From Alphaproteobacteria bacterium (lineage in GTDB: Bacteria; Pseudomonadota; Alphaproteobacteria; Rhodobacterales; Rhodobacteraceae), in NCBI GenBank assembly GCA_003696705.1, contig RFGD01000376.1, forward strand, positions 1 to 29,541: a stretch of 29,541 nt of DNA, in the 5' to 3' direction. Under the pieces are notes generated by a model. It was not told where the DNA came from, searched no databases, and saw only the letters and a program-made list of their open reading frames with translations. Of this stretch, positions 8,350-15,173 are shown in pieces. The translations under genes and the position numbers were made by a program. Each line of letters starts with the position of its first letter. Position 1 is the stretch's first letter.

Positions 8350-8703
8350 TCAGCCACGCCCAGCGACGGCGATCATCAGCTCGTGGGCCTTTCGATACAG
8401 GCTGGTCACCATCCGGTATTGACCAGCCGTGTCCGCGGCTGCGACCATCTGTTCTTCAAGAACGACGTTGTTGCCCGACAGATCCGTCTCCCAGGCGCCT
8501 TCTGCTTCACTCACTTCGGCTGACTCTGACGTCGGACGCTTCACGGCGTGCTCCAGGAAGCTCTCGAAAGGCTCGATCTCCTTGGCCCGATATCCGCTTA
8601 CGTCCGCACTTGCGATGTTCTGGGTCACCACGCCCTGCCGTTCGGACAACCAGCGCAGCCGGAGAGACGCGAGATTGAAGAGATCCAAACCGCCGGTATT
8701 CAT
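8350..8703 (-). CDS. flgB: Flagellar proximal rod protein FlgB
   Basis: FlgB is the rod subunit nearest the MS ring. The N-terminal axial signature is LSERQGVVTQNIASADVSGY, and the C-terminal helix is QYRMVTSLYRKAHELMIAVAG. I chose ATG 8703 (117 aa); an in-frame GTG at 8712 would add three residues, and the ribosome-binding sequence does not separate them. This is the first gene of the minus-strand run flgB to flhB, transcribed away from fliI from a shared AT-rich control region. Confidence 0.92.
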   Translation of the reverse strand: MNTGGLDLFNLASLRLRWLSERQGVVTQNIASADVSGYRAKEIEPFESFLEHAVKRPTSESAEVSEAEGAWETDLSGNNVVLEEQMVAAADTAGQYRMVTSLYRKAHELMIAVAGRG

Positions 8704-8719
8704 GATGGACACTCGCTCT

Positions 8720-8768
8720 ATCTTTGATAAAGATTGATCTTACAAGAACTATTAGGGATATTTCTTGT
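8720..8768. promoter_or_regulatory. Divergent flgB/fliI control region with overlapping inverted repeats
   Basis: Three symmetrical elements are packed in about 50 bases. ATCTTT-GAT-AAAGAT (8720-8734) is a perfect inverted repeat. AAGAT-TG-ATCTT (8730-8741) overlaps its right arm. A wider pair, ACAAGAA (8742-8748) and TTCTTGT (8762-8768), is inverted with a 13-base spacer. The region is much richer in A and T than the genes. I cannot place a convincing -35/-10 pair. The dyads are plausible operators for a dimeric regulator, but binding is inference. Confidence 0.5.
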
Positions 8769-10143
8769 GAGCGCAAGCTTCTTGTCCTTGGCGGACACGG
8801 CAAGGCATGTCAGTGCGACAAGGATGTTGGGCCAAGTGGCATCCATCTCCGGACTTTGCCTCGTGGCCCGCGGGCTCGAACGGGCGGGTGGTATCGGCCA
8901 GCGCTGCCGCGTGGTCAGTCGCGACAGAAGCGTCCTTGCCGAAATCACGGGGATTTCAGGCGGCGGCACACAGCTGCTGCCGTTCGGGACCTGGGACGGA
9001 ATTGCCGTCGGGGATACGGTCGAACTGCTGCCGCATCACGAAGGCATCTTCCCGGACGACTCTTGGGTGGGGGGCGTCCTCGACGCCCATGGCAACCCAC
9101 TTTCCGCACGTCCAGGCTTCAAGCGGGGAAGGCGAAAGGCAGACTTCCGCAGGAACGCCCCACCGGCCTTTGAGCGAAAGCGCGTCGGGGAAAAGCTGGC
9201 GACCGGGGTCAAATGCGTCGACGTGTTCACACCCATCTGCAAGGGACAGCGTATGGGCATCTTTGCCGGCTCGGGCGTCGGCAAGTCGACGCTTCTCGCA
9301 ATGCTTGCCCGAAACACCGAAGCCGATGTGATCGTGATTGCCCTGATAGGCGAACGTGGTCGGGAAGTCCGAGAGTTCATCCAGGACGACCTGGGTCCCG
9401 AGGGCATGGCAAAGTCGGTGATCGTGGTGGCAACCGGCGACGAACCGGCGTTGCAACGGCGTCAGGCGGCATGGACGGCCATGGCCATCGCGGAACACTT
9501 CCGCGGGGCCGGGAAGCAGGTTCTTTTCCTTATGGACAGCGTCACGCGCTTCTGCATGGCGCAAAGGGAGATCGGCCTTGCCAACGGGGAACCGCCGACG
9601 ACAAAGAGCTACCCGCCCACAGTGTTCTCGGAACTCCCGATGCTGCTTGAGAGGGCCGGCCCCGGCCCTGAAGGCGAAGGGGACATTACCGGGATATTCA
9701 CCGTTCTCGTGGATGGCGACGACTTCAACGAGCCGATCGCGGATGCTGTCAGGGGAATCATGGACGGCCACATCGTTCTGGACCGGCGCATCGCTGAACG
9801 AAACCGCTTTCCCGCGATCAACATTCATCAGTCGATTTCGCGAATGCTTCCCCACTGCCATACCTCCAGTCAGTGGGAAATCCTGAAGAGCGCAAGACGC
9901 GCACTTGCGCGATACGACGACGTCGAAGACCTTGTCAGGATTGGAGCCTACCGAAAGGGCGCCGACCCGGTTACGGACGCGGCGATCAAGTTCCATACGC
10001 AGGCCGACGCCTACCTCGGGCAGAAAAAGGACGAGTTCGTTTCCCCCGACGAGGCATTTGCCGAAATCTTTCGAATGCTTCTCGACGCAAACATCGAAAT
10101 CGCGGTCGAACCGGATGGCGAGGAGCAGGCCCGAACCACGTGA
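8767..10143 (+). CDS. fliI: Flagellum-specific export ATPase FliI
   Basis: FliI is the hexameric ATPase at the cytoplasmic face of the export apparatus. The Walker A motif GSGVGKST is at about 168-175, the catalytic Glu in GER is near 196, and Walker B LFLMD is at about 253-257. The SYPPTVFSELPMLLERAG signature of FliI/SctN ATPases follows at about 281-298. Start: GTG at 8767 is preceded by AGGGAT at suitable spacing and gives 458 aa, the usual length; an in-frame TTG at 8734 would add 11 hydrophobic residues and intrude into the divergent control region. Its usual stator partner FliH is not in the window. It is a single-gene unit here, convergent with flagellin. Confidence 0.95.
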   Translation: MSASFLSLADTARHVSATRMLGQVASISGLCLVARGLERAGGIGQRCRVVSRDRSVLAEITGISGGGTQLLPFGTWDGIAVGDTVELLPHHEGIFPDDSWVGGVLDAHGNPLSARPGFKRGRRKADFRRNAPPAFERKRVGEKLATGVKCVDVFTPICKGQRMGIFAGSGVGKSTLLAMLARNTEADVIVIALIGERGREVREFIQDDLGPEGMAKSVIVVATGDEPALQRRQAAWTAMAIAEHFRGAGKQVLFLMDSVTRFCMAQREIGLANGEPPTTKSYPPTVFSELPMLLERAGPGPEGEGDITGIFTVLVDGDDFNEPIADAVRGIMDGHIVLDRRIAERNRFPAINIHQSISRMLPHCHTSSQWEILKSARRALARYDDVEDLVRIGAYRKGADPVTDAAIKFHTQADAYLGQKKDEFVSPDEAFAEIFRMLLDANIEIAVEPDGEEQARTT

Positions 10144-10156
10144 TCTGAAAGCATGG

Positions 10157-10180
10157 CGGCCGCCCCCGAAAGGGCGGCCG
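10157..10180. terminator. GC-rich hairpin between convergent fliI and fliC
   Basis: A perfect 9-bp stem CGGCCGCCC/GGGCGGCCG with a CCGAAA loop starts 13 bases after the fliI stop. Neither strand has a clear T-run after it, so it is not a canonical intrinsic terminator. Its position between convergent genes makes a bidirectional terminator role likely. Confidence 0.5.
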
Positions 10181-10219
10181 GGTGAGATCGGTGGAGGGAC
10201 CTGACCTCACGTCTGCTGA

Positions 10220-10242
10220 TGGCACCAGCGGGAGCGGTGCCA
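10220..10242 (-). terminator. Hairpin downstream of flagellin gene
   Basis: TGGCACC and GGTGCCA form a 7-bp stem around a 9-base loop, 33 bases beyond the flagellin stop codon on the minus strand. No T-run follows. It could protect the 3' end of the flagellin mRNA or help end transcription; both are inference. Confidence 0.35.
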
Positions 10243-10275
10243 CAACGACACTCGTTACCCGTTCACTGGTTACCG

Positions 10276-11097
10276 TTACCGGAACAGGCTCAGAATGTTC
10301 TGCGGCGTCTGGTTGGCGATCGAGAGCGACTGCGTGGCCAGCTGCTGTTGCACCTGATAGGCCTGCAGGCGCGCCGCCTCCTCTTCCATGTTCGCGTCGA
10401 CCATGCCGCTGATGCCGGAGTCGAGCGTGTCCGTCAGCGCATCCAGGAAGGTTTGCTGCGACTCCAGCGTCTTTTCGGTCACACCAAGGCTGGTCGCCGC
10501 CGAAATGGCGTTGGCGAGTTGGCCTTCGGCCGTCGTAAGATCTGCCTGGAGGTCGGTCGAGGTGGTAAGGTCGATGGCGGACAGCGCCGTCTTGATGGCA
10601 CCGAGATCAACCTGGTTGAAAGTGATCGTCGTGGTGGCGAACGTGCCCCCCGTGCGCGTCACACCGGCAACGACCGTGACGGCCGTCGTGGCATTCACGA
10701 GGTCCGCGCCGTTGAACGTCGACTGATCGATAGCGAGGGTCATCTGATCGACCAGGGAGGTCAGTTCGGTTTGCACGTCGGCAAGGTTGATGCCCGTCCC
10801 CTGGGCAAAAGCCACACGATCCACGAACTGCTGGGCAAGGTCCTTCACGGTCTCGGCACCCAGGCGCGCCGTCGAGACGGCGTTCTTGGTGAGCGTGAGG
10901 CTTTCGTTGATCGACTTGAACATGCTGCTGTCGCCCGACATCGTCTCCGATATCGCGAAGTACGCAGCGTTCTCCTTGCCCGAACGAATCTTAAGCCCGC
11001 TCGAGACTCGGTTCTGAGTCTCGTTCAACCCCTTGTTGACCTGGTTCAGGGTCGCCAGGGCAACCATGGCGGAGTTGTTGGTGAGAATGGATGACAT
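10276..11097 (-). CDS. fliC: Flagellin
   Basis: This is the filament subunit, exported through the hook and polymerised at the tip. Both conserved ends are clear: the N-terminus begins MSSILTNNSAMVALATLNQVN and continues with RVSSGLKIRSGKENAAYFAIS; the C-terminus has SQQTFLDALTDTLDSGISGM and ends NQTPQNILSLFR. The variable centre (about 140-185) is short and Thr/Val-rich, giving 273 aa, typical of small alphaproteobacterial flagellins. The ribosome-binding site is strong (AGGAGA, 8 bases before ATG), fitting a highly expressed gene. It is transcribed after the FlgN-like gene but has its own 135-base upstream region. No flaF or flbT homologue is adjacent. Confidence 0.96.
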   Translation of the reverse strand: MSSILTNNSAMVALATLNQVNKGLNETQNRVSSGLKIRSGKENAAYFAISETMSGDSSMFKSINESLTLTKNAVSTARLGAETVKDLAQQFVDRVAFAQGTGINLADVQTELTSLVDQMTLAIDQSTFNGADLVNATTAVTVVAGVTRTGGTFATTTITFNQVDLGAIKTALSAIDLTTSTDLQADLTTAEGQLANAISAATSLGVTEKTLESQQTFLDALTDTLDSGISGMVDANMEEEAARLQAYQVQQQLATQSLSIANQTPQNILSLFR

Positions 11098-11128
11098 CTA
11101 CTGCTCTCCTCATTTCTCGGGTTCCTTT

Positions 11129-11223
11129 CAGTCTTCTGACTGTTAACGGTTTGTTGACAACCGAGGGGGAGCATAGGCTGATTGTGGTAAAAACGGGGTT
11201 AAAACACGGGGGCATTTCTTGGG
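11129..11223 (-). promoter_or_regulatory. Flagellin upstream region with CtrA-like half-site pairs
   Basis: Within the 135 bases upstream of flagellin, two elements resemble the CtrA consensus TTAA-N7-TTAA with one mismatch each. One is TTAA-N7-TTGA at 11143-11157 on the plus strand. The other, at 11188-11202, reads TTAA-N7-TTTA on the minus strand. A small inverted repeat CAGTC-TTCT-GACTG spans 11129-11142, and TTTCTTGG lies at 11216-11223. No convincing sigma-28 or sigma-54 promoter was found. The regulator could be CtrA or the CtrA-like regulator encoded at 13313. Confidence 0.4.
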
Positions 11224-11232
11224 CGACAAAGA

Positions 11233-11742
11233 CTAAAGCTGTTTGTTCAGCCGCTCTCTCGAAGTCCCAAGCCCGCTAACCTTCTCGCCCGACTTGCCGT
11301 AGGTTCCGCTCAGGCTGTTGCGGTCGCGCACTTTCTCGATCTCCCGCAGGACCGTACCCGCGGCCGTTGCCATCCGCGACAGCATCTCGCTGTCCTCGGT
11401 GACGGTGTCTCGAAGTTCCGAGAGAATCTTCGGAAGTTGACGCGCCTCGGCGGCCGGCTGTCTGATGAACGGCTCGGCCAGAGGAAGTTTCAACTCGAGC
11501 CATTTCAGGACCTTCGACTTTCTCGAGAACAGTTCCTCGACGACCTGAAGCCTGCCGTTGCGAATTCCGTCCATTTCAGCCCGAAGAAGCTCGACGGCCT
11601 CCCTTGCCTTCGCCGCAATCTCGTCCAGGACCACCAGATCGTCCTCCGTCGGAACCGGAGAGCCGCCGCCCCCCGCCTCCATTCTCGCCATCACGCGACG
11701 AGACAGCCGCGAAAGCCTGCGTGCGCGTTCCATCGGCCTCAT
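11233..11742 (-). CDS. Small coiled-coil protein, probable FlgN-type chaperone
   Basis: The 169-aa protein is rich in charged, helix-forming residues (about 35-145 mostly helical, with LLRAEMDGIRNGRLQVVEEL and SELRDTVTEDSEMLSRM). Near the C-terminus, SLSGTYGKSGEK resembles the short conserved tail of FlgN, the chaperone of hook-filament junction proteins FlgK and FlgL. Its start overlaps the flgJ stop in ATGA, so it is translationally coupled to flgI-flgJ, a position where FlgN-like genes occur. No membrane segment or signal peptide is seen, fitting a cytoplasmic chaperone. Family membership is inferred from pattern and context; FlgN proteins are poorly conserved, so the symbol is left empty. 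Confidence 0.6.
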   Translation of the reverse strand: MRPMERARRLSRLSRRVMARMEAGGGGSPVPTEDDLVVLDEIAAKAREAVELLRAEMDGIRNGRLQVVEELFSRKSKVLKWLELKLPLAEPFIRQPAAEARQLPKILSELRDTVTEDSEMLSRMATAAGTVLREIEKVRDRNSLSGTYGKSGEKVSGLGTSRERLNKQL

Positions 11743-12038
11743 CCCCTACCCTTCTGATCGTATGCGCCCAACAGGCTCTGAACACTTCGCGCTATGCCCA
11801 CGTCGCCGCGCATGGCCAGTTCCTTGGCGATCGCGTCGGACATGAAGCTCTTCCATAGCTGGACCTGGAATCCGTCACCCATTGCGGCGTCCTCGACGGT
11901 GTTCATGACCTCGTTCACAACGGTGCCGAGGAACAGTTGTTCAAAGGCCTGCGCCACTTCGGTCTCTGTCTGCCGAGGGTTCTGGTCAACGCGGTCCGCC
12001 AGGTTCGGACCTGCACTGGCTCCGATCTTCAGTTCCAT
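11739..12038 (-). CDS. flgJ: Rod-binding protein FlgJ, N-terminal domain only
   Basis: This 99-aa protein corresponds to the rod-capping half of FlgJ. The family pattern AQAFEQLFLGTVVNEVMNTV is followed by a short Gly/Asp turn, then MSDAIAKELAMRGDVGIARSV. The peptidoglycan hydrolase half found in gammaproteobacterial FlgJ is absent and the protein ends cleanly, so this is a natural short form, not a truncation. The lytic transglycosylase at 6478-7281 probably supplies the missing activity. Its ATG shares one base with the flgI stop (TGATG), and its own stop overlaps the next gene. Confidence 0.9.
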   Translation of the reverse strand: MELKIGASAGPNLADRVDQNPRQTETEVAQAFEQLFLGTVVNEVMNTVEDAAMGDGFQVQLWKSFMSDAIAKELAMRGDVGIARSVQSLLGAYDQKGRG

Positions 12039-13156
12039 CAGATGATTTCCAGTTTTGCGTGAAGCGCGCCGGCCGCCTTGATCGCCTGCAGGATCGAAAT
12101 CGTCTGTCGCGCCCCGACGCCTATGGCATTCAATCCATCCACGAGATCCTGAAGGCTGACGCCTTCTTCCAGGATGGTGAACTTGCTTTCCACTTCCTTG
12201 ACGTCGACTTCCGTATCGGGAATGACGACCGTCGTCCCCCCGATACTGATCGGTTCGGGCTGGGAGACGCTATAGCGCTCCTGGATCCGAACGGTGAGTC
12301 CGCCTTGGCTGATCGCCACCTGCCCGATCCGCACGTTCGAACCGATGACGATCGTCCCGGACTTGTCGTCCATGACGACCTTTGCAGCCGCGTCCGGTTC
12401 GACAACGAGATTCTCGACGCTCGCCACGAGTTCCGGCAGGCTCCGACCACCGGCCTTTGTGACGTTCACCTCCACTGTCCCGGAATCAAGAACCTCAGCC
12501 GCACCGTCACCAAGCACGGAGACCACGGCATCACGCACGCGCACCGCAGTCGTGAAATCAGCGTCCCTCAGCGCAATCCGAAAACTACGAAGCTGCTTGA
12601 ACTCGAAGGGCACCTCTCTCTCGATTATCGCGCCGCCCTCTATTCGCGCCGATGTCGGTACGCCTTCGACGACACTGCTGGCGTTACCCTGCGCCAGATA
12701 TCCCGAGGTCGCGATCGGGCCCTGGGCCACCGCGTAGACCTCACCATCTGCGCCTGCAAGCGGAGTGACAAGAAGGGTTCCACCACGCAGGCTGGTCGCA
12801 TCGCCAAGAGAGGCAACGCTTACGTCGATCGTTGCCCCGCGGCGGGCAAAGGGCGGCAGCGAGGCCGTGACCATGACTGCGGCCGTGTTCTTGGTTTTCA
12901 AGCTGGAGCCGTCGAGATTTCCGACCCCAAGTCTTTCGAGCATCCCCGCGATGGCTTCGCGCGTGAACGGGCTGCTGTTCAGCTTGTCACCGGTCCCGTT
13001 CAGACCCACGACCAGCCCGTAGCCGATCAGCTGGTTCTCACGAACGCCCTCGAAGTCTGCAATGTCCTTGATACGGACCCCCGCGAACGACTGCTGCGCG
13101 AACAGGCACACCGCTCCCAGGGCCAGCAGCAGCGAACGGATACTGAAGTACATCAT
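12038..13156 (-). CDS. flgI: Flagellar P-ring protein FlgI
   Basis: FlgI forms the periplasmic P ring, the bushing around the rod in peptidoglycan. A cleavable signal peptide is seen (residues 1-25, cut after SFA), followed by the conserved mature start VRIKDIADFEGVRENQLIGYGLVVGLNGTGDK. Further family blocks are NTAAVMVTASLPPFARRG, QGPIATSG and, near the end, LVDGLNAIGVGARQTISILQAIKAAGALHA. 372 aa is the usual length. Two adjacent ATGs can serve as start; AGGGGGT lies 5 bases before the first. It heads flgI-flgJ-(flgN-like) and is divergent from the OmpR-type regulator at 13313. Confidence 0.96.
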   Translation of the reverse strand: MMYFSIRSLLLALGAVCLFAQQSFAGVRIKDIADFEGVRENQLIGYGLVVGLNGTGDKLNSSPFTREAIAGMLERLGVGNLDGSSLKTKNTAAVMVTASLPPFARRGATIDVSVASLGDATSLRGGTLLVTPLAGADGEVYAVAQGPIATSGYLAQGNASSVVEGVPTSARIEGGAIIEREVPFEFKQLRSFRIALRDADFTTAVRVRDAVVSVLGDGAAEVLDSGTVEVNVTKAGGRSLPELVASVENLVVEPDAAAKVVMDDKSGTIVIGSNVRIGQVAISQGGLTVRIQERYSVSQPEPISIGGTTVVIPDTEVDVKEVESKFTILEEGVSLQDLVDGLNAIGVGARQTISILQAIKAAGALHAKLEII

Positions 13157-13185
13157 GCGGCACCCCCTGTAGGCGCTCTTCCTGT

Positions 13186-13270
13186 CGCCACCTGGCGTCT
13201 ATTCATGATGACTATCATGTTTTTTCTTTCCATCTTCAAGTTTATTGTTGCAGAGAAAGTTTATTCTTGC
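13186..13270. promoter_or_regulatory. Divergent control region between flgI and the OmpR-type regulator
   Basis: The 156-base gap is AT-rich and structured. A 14-base direct repeat, AAGTTTATTGTTGC (13238-13251) and AAGTTTATTCTTGC (13257-13270), has one mismatch and a 19-base period, about two helical turns. CATGAT-GACT-ATCATG at 13204-13219 is a perfect inverted repeat. CGCCA-CC-TGGCG (13186-13197) is a smaller one. Tandem direct repeats are the usual site layout for OmpR-family regulators, so the neighbouring regulator may bind here; this is inference. Confidence 0.5.
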
Positions 13271-13312
13271 CTAAGATCATGCTCACAAGTTCAGAAGAGG
13301 TAAACTCTATTC

Positions 13313-14071
13313 ATGCGCGCCCTTGTCCACGAGCCACGGCGACCACAACGCAAGGAACTTGAGCATCAACTTTCGCGTGCGCGGATAGACGCGCACTTCG
13401 TCGACGACGACCTGCTCGGTAGCGAGATCAACCACCTTCGCGATCTGGCCGACGACTCGACCGGCATCATACTGGGCGGCGGCGCCGACTTCTGCGGACG
13501 GATCCGCGCAATCCGCCAAGCTGGATGCACGAACCCCCTGCTCGTTCTCCTCGATCAGCGAAAAGCGTCTGATATCGAGGCCGCCCTGGACCTCGGGGCC
13601 GACGACGCGATCTCCTGGCCGGTCAGGGGAACGGAGATCCTTTCACGTCTGAATTCGATTCTCCGAAGGGCACATGGACATGCCGGCGAGTGTGTCCAGA
13701 TTGGAGAACTCACGGCATTCTTCGACGGGCGCGACCCCATCGTGTCGGGGACACGCATCAGCCTCTCTCGACGAGAGCACACGATCTTCCAGCATCTTGT
13801 CCTGAACTTCGGCAAAGTGATCTCGAAGAACGCCATCTATGACGCGGTCTACGGGATGAGTGCAGATCAGCCTTTCGACAAGGTCATCGATGTCTACATC
13901 TGCAAGCTCAGAAAGAAGATCGCGGCCACCTCTGCCAGCGGCTACCACTATATCGAGACCGTCCACGGCCGTGGCTACAAGCTGTCGCCTCCTGAAGACG
14001 CCGGGGCTGCTCATGTCGAACGGGGCCAAGCGCGGCCGAAGGGCCGTCACTATCGGCCTGTCCGCGCGTGA
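13313..14071 (+). CDS. OmpR/CtrA-type transcriptional regulator with degenerate receiver
   Basis: The C-terminal half (about 125-225) is a winged-helix DNA-binding domain very like that of CtrA: SLSRREHTIFQHLVLN, then KVIDVYICKLRKKI and YIETVHGRGYKL. The N-terminal half (about 1-120) has receiver-like spacing but lacks the phosphorylation machinery. The acidic pocket after strand 1 has only Glu8, the phosphoacceptor position after strand 3 reads ILGGG (Gly55 instead of Asp), and the conserved Lys before Pro103 is Trp102. It is therefore probably phosphorylation-independent, like the flagellar regulators Rem of Sinorhizobium and FtcR of Brucella, to which it may be related. It has a basic 25-residue tail. 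Divergent from flgI and 7 bases from the convergent end of flgL, it is the best candidate for a local flagellar regulator. Confidence 0.85.
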   Translation: MRALVHEPRRPQRKELEHQLSRARIDAHFVDDDLLGSEINHLRDLADDSTGIILGGGADFCGRIRAIRQAGCTNPLLVLLDQRKASDIEAALDLGADDAISWPVRGTEILSRLNSILRRAHGHAGECVQIGELTAFFDGRDPIVSGTRISLSRREHTIFQHLVLNFGKVISKNAIYDAVYGMSADQPFDKVIDVYICKLRKKIAATSASGYHYIETVHGRGYKLSPPEDAGAAHVERGQARPKGRHYRPVRA

Positions 14072-14078
14072 GGGTCCT

Positions 14079-15161
14079 TCACAGATAGTTCAGTATGGTC
14101 AGCCGAGCGAGCTGTGCGGAGACGCTGTAGCTCGCTTCCAACTGCGTCTTGAGACTGTTGAGCCTTGTTGCCGCTTCGTACGGGTCGACATTTTCGTACG
14201 CCGCAATCTGGTCTTTCTGCACCATGGAAATCGCTTCGAGGCGATCCAGCGCGTCTGACACCGTTTGCTGATTGAAGCCGATTTCGGCAGAAATGCTCAG
14301 AGCGAGGTCACTCCCCTCTGATATGGCGCTGGCTGCTGCGTCCATCCAGGTCGCGTAGGCCTCCGGATCGGTAATCTGGCTCACGTCGACCGAGGCAAGC
14401 ATTGCCAATCCCTTGAGAATCTCTCGAAACGCCGTGTCATTGGCTTGCACGCCGTATCCGAGGGTCCGCCCCGGCTCAATCTGCGCCAGAACCCTTGGCA
14501 TCGGATTGCCAAGGCTGTCGAACTGCGGCGTTCCGTTGAAGAACGTTGCCTCGAAATTCTTCGCGGGATCCGCCGAGTAGCTCGAGTCAAACACGGCATC
14601 GAGGTCGGCGATCATGGACTGCGCCTCGGCGACAGAGGCGGGCGGTGTCGAGACGATCGACTGGACAACCATCTCAGGCGAAACGCCGGTAGAAGGATTG
14701 ACTTCGCTCCAGGCCGTCAGCGCGGTCACGCCGCTCGCTGTTCCCGAAAAGAGGCTCTCTCCGCCGAACGTGGTGTTGAGTGCCGCAGTGACCGCCTCGA
14801 TGGCCGAGCGTGCCTCCATCCTCAGCGCTTCCACACTCGTCATGGGCTGCTTCAGATTGGCCAGTGCGCCCCCGAGAACCGACGATGCACTCTCTCTGAC
14901 AACCTCCACGGCATCGAGCATGGCCTGAAGCTTGTTCTCCAGAACCTTGTTCGAGGTTATATGGGTCTGCACGAGATTCTCGCGGGCACGGAGCGCAAGA
15001 TCCGACGCGGCTCTCGGACCCAGATCGCGAAAGATGTCAGCGCGGCGCCCGGTCGAGACCTCTACCCCAGCGCGCTCGAGACGCGTCGATGTCCTCTGCA
15101 CCGCCCCCTGTCCGAAGCGGCTGATTTGCAATGTCGAAACACGGCCGGTAAAGAAAGTCAT
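14079..15161 (-). CDS. flgL: Hook-filament junction protein FlgL
   Basis: FlgL is the second junction protein between hook and filament. The N-terminus resembles flagellin in pattern (ISRFGQGAVQRTSTRLERAGVEVSTGRR), and the C-terminus shows the matching amphipathic helix, AATRLNSLKTQLEASYSVSAQLARLTILNYL. The middle has FGGESLFSGTASG, a typical FlgL block. At 360 aa it is at the long end for FlgL. Its ATG follows the flgK stop by 12 bases, with GAGGT overlapping that stop as ribosome-binding site. It ends the flgE-flgK-flgL run. Confidence 0.92.
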   Translation of the reverse strand: MTFFTGRVSTLQISRFGQGAVQRTSTRLERAGVEVSTGRRADIFRDLGPRAASDLALRARENLVQTHITSNKVLENKLQAMLDAVEVVRESASSVLGGALANLKQPMTSVEALRMEARSAIEAVTAALNTTFGGESLFSGTASGVTALTAWSEVNPSTGVSPEMVVQSIVSTPPASVAEAQSMIADLDAVFDSSYSADPAKNFEATFFNGTPQFDSLGNPMPRVLAQIEPGRTLGYGVQANDTAFREILKGLAMLASVDVSQITDPEAYATWMDAAASAISEGSDLALSISAEIGFNQQTVSDALDRLEAISMVQKDQIAAYENVDPYEAATRLNSLKTQLEASYSVSAQLARLTILNYL

Positions 15162-15173
15162 CCCTGAAAGACC

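Noticed and set aside
8734..8766. TTG start for fliI at 8734
   Set aside because: The extra residues are unlike FliI and would place the start inside the inverted repeats. The GTG at 8767 has a better ribosome-binding site.
11154..11182. TTGACA resembling a -35 box on the plus strand upstream of flagellin
   Set aside because: It points away from flagellin, has no good -10 at 16-18 bases, and no plus-strand gene follows.
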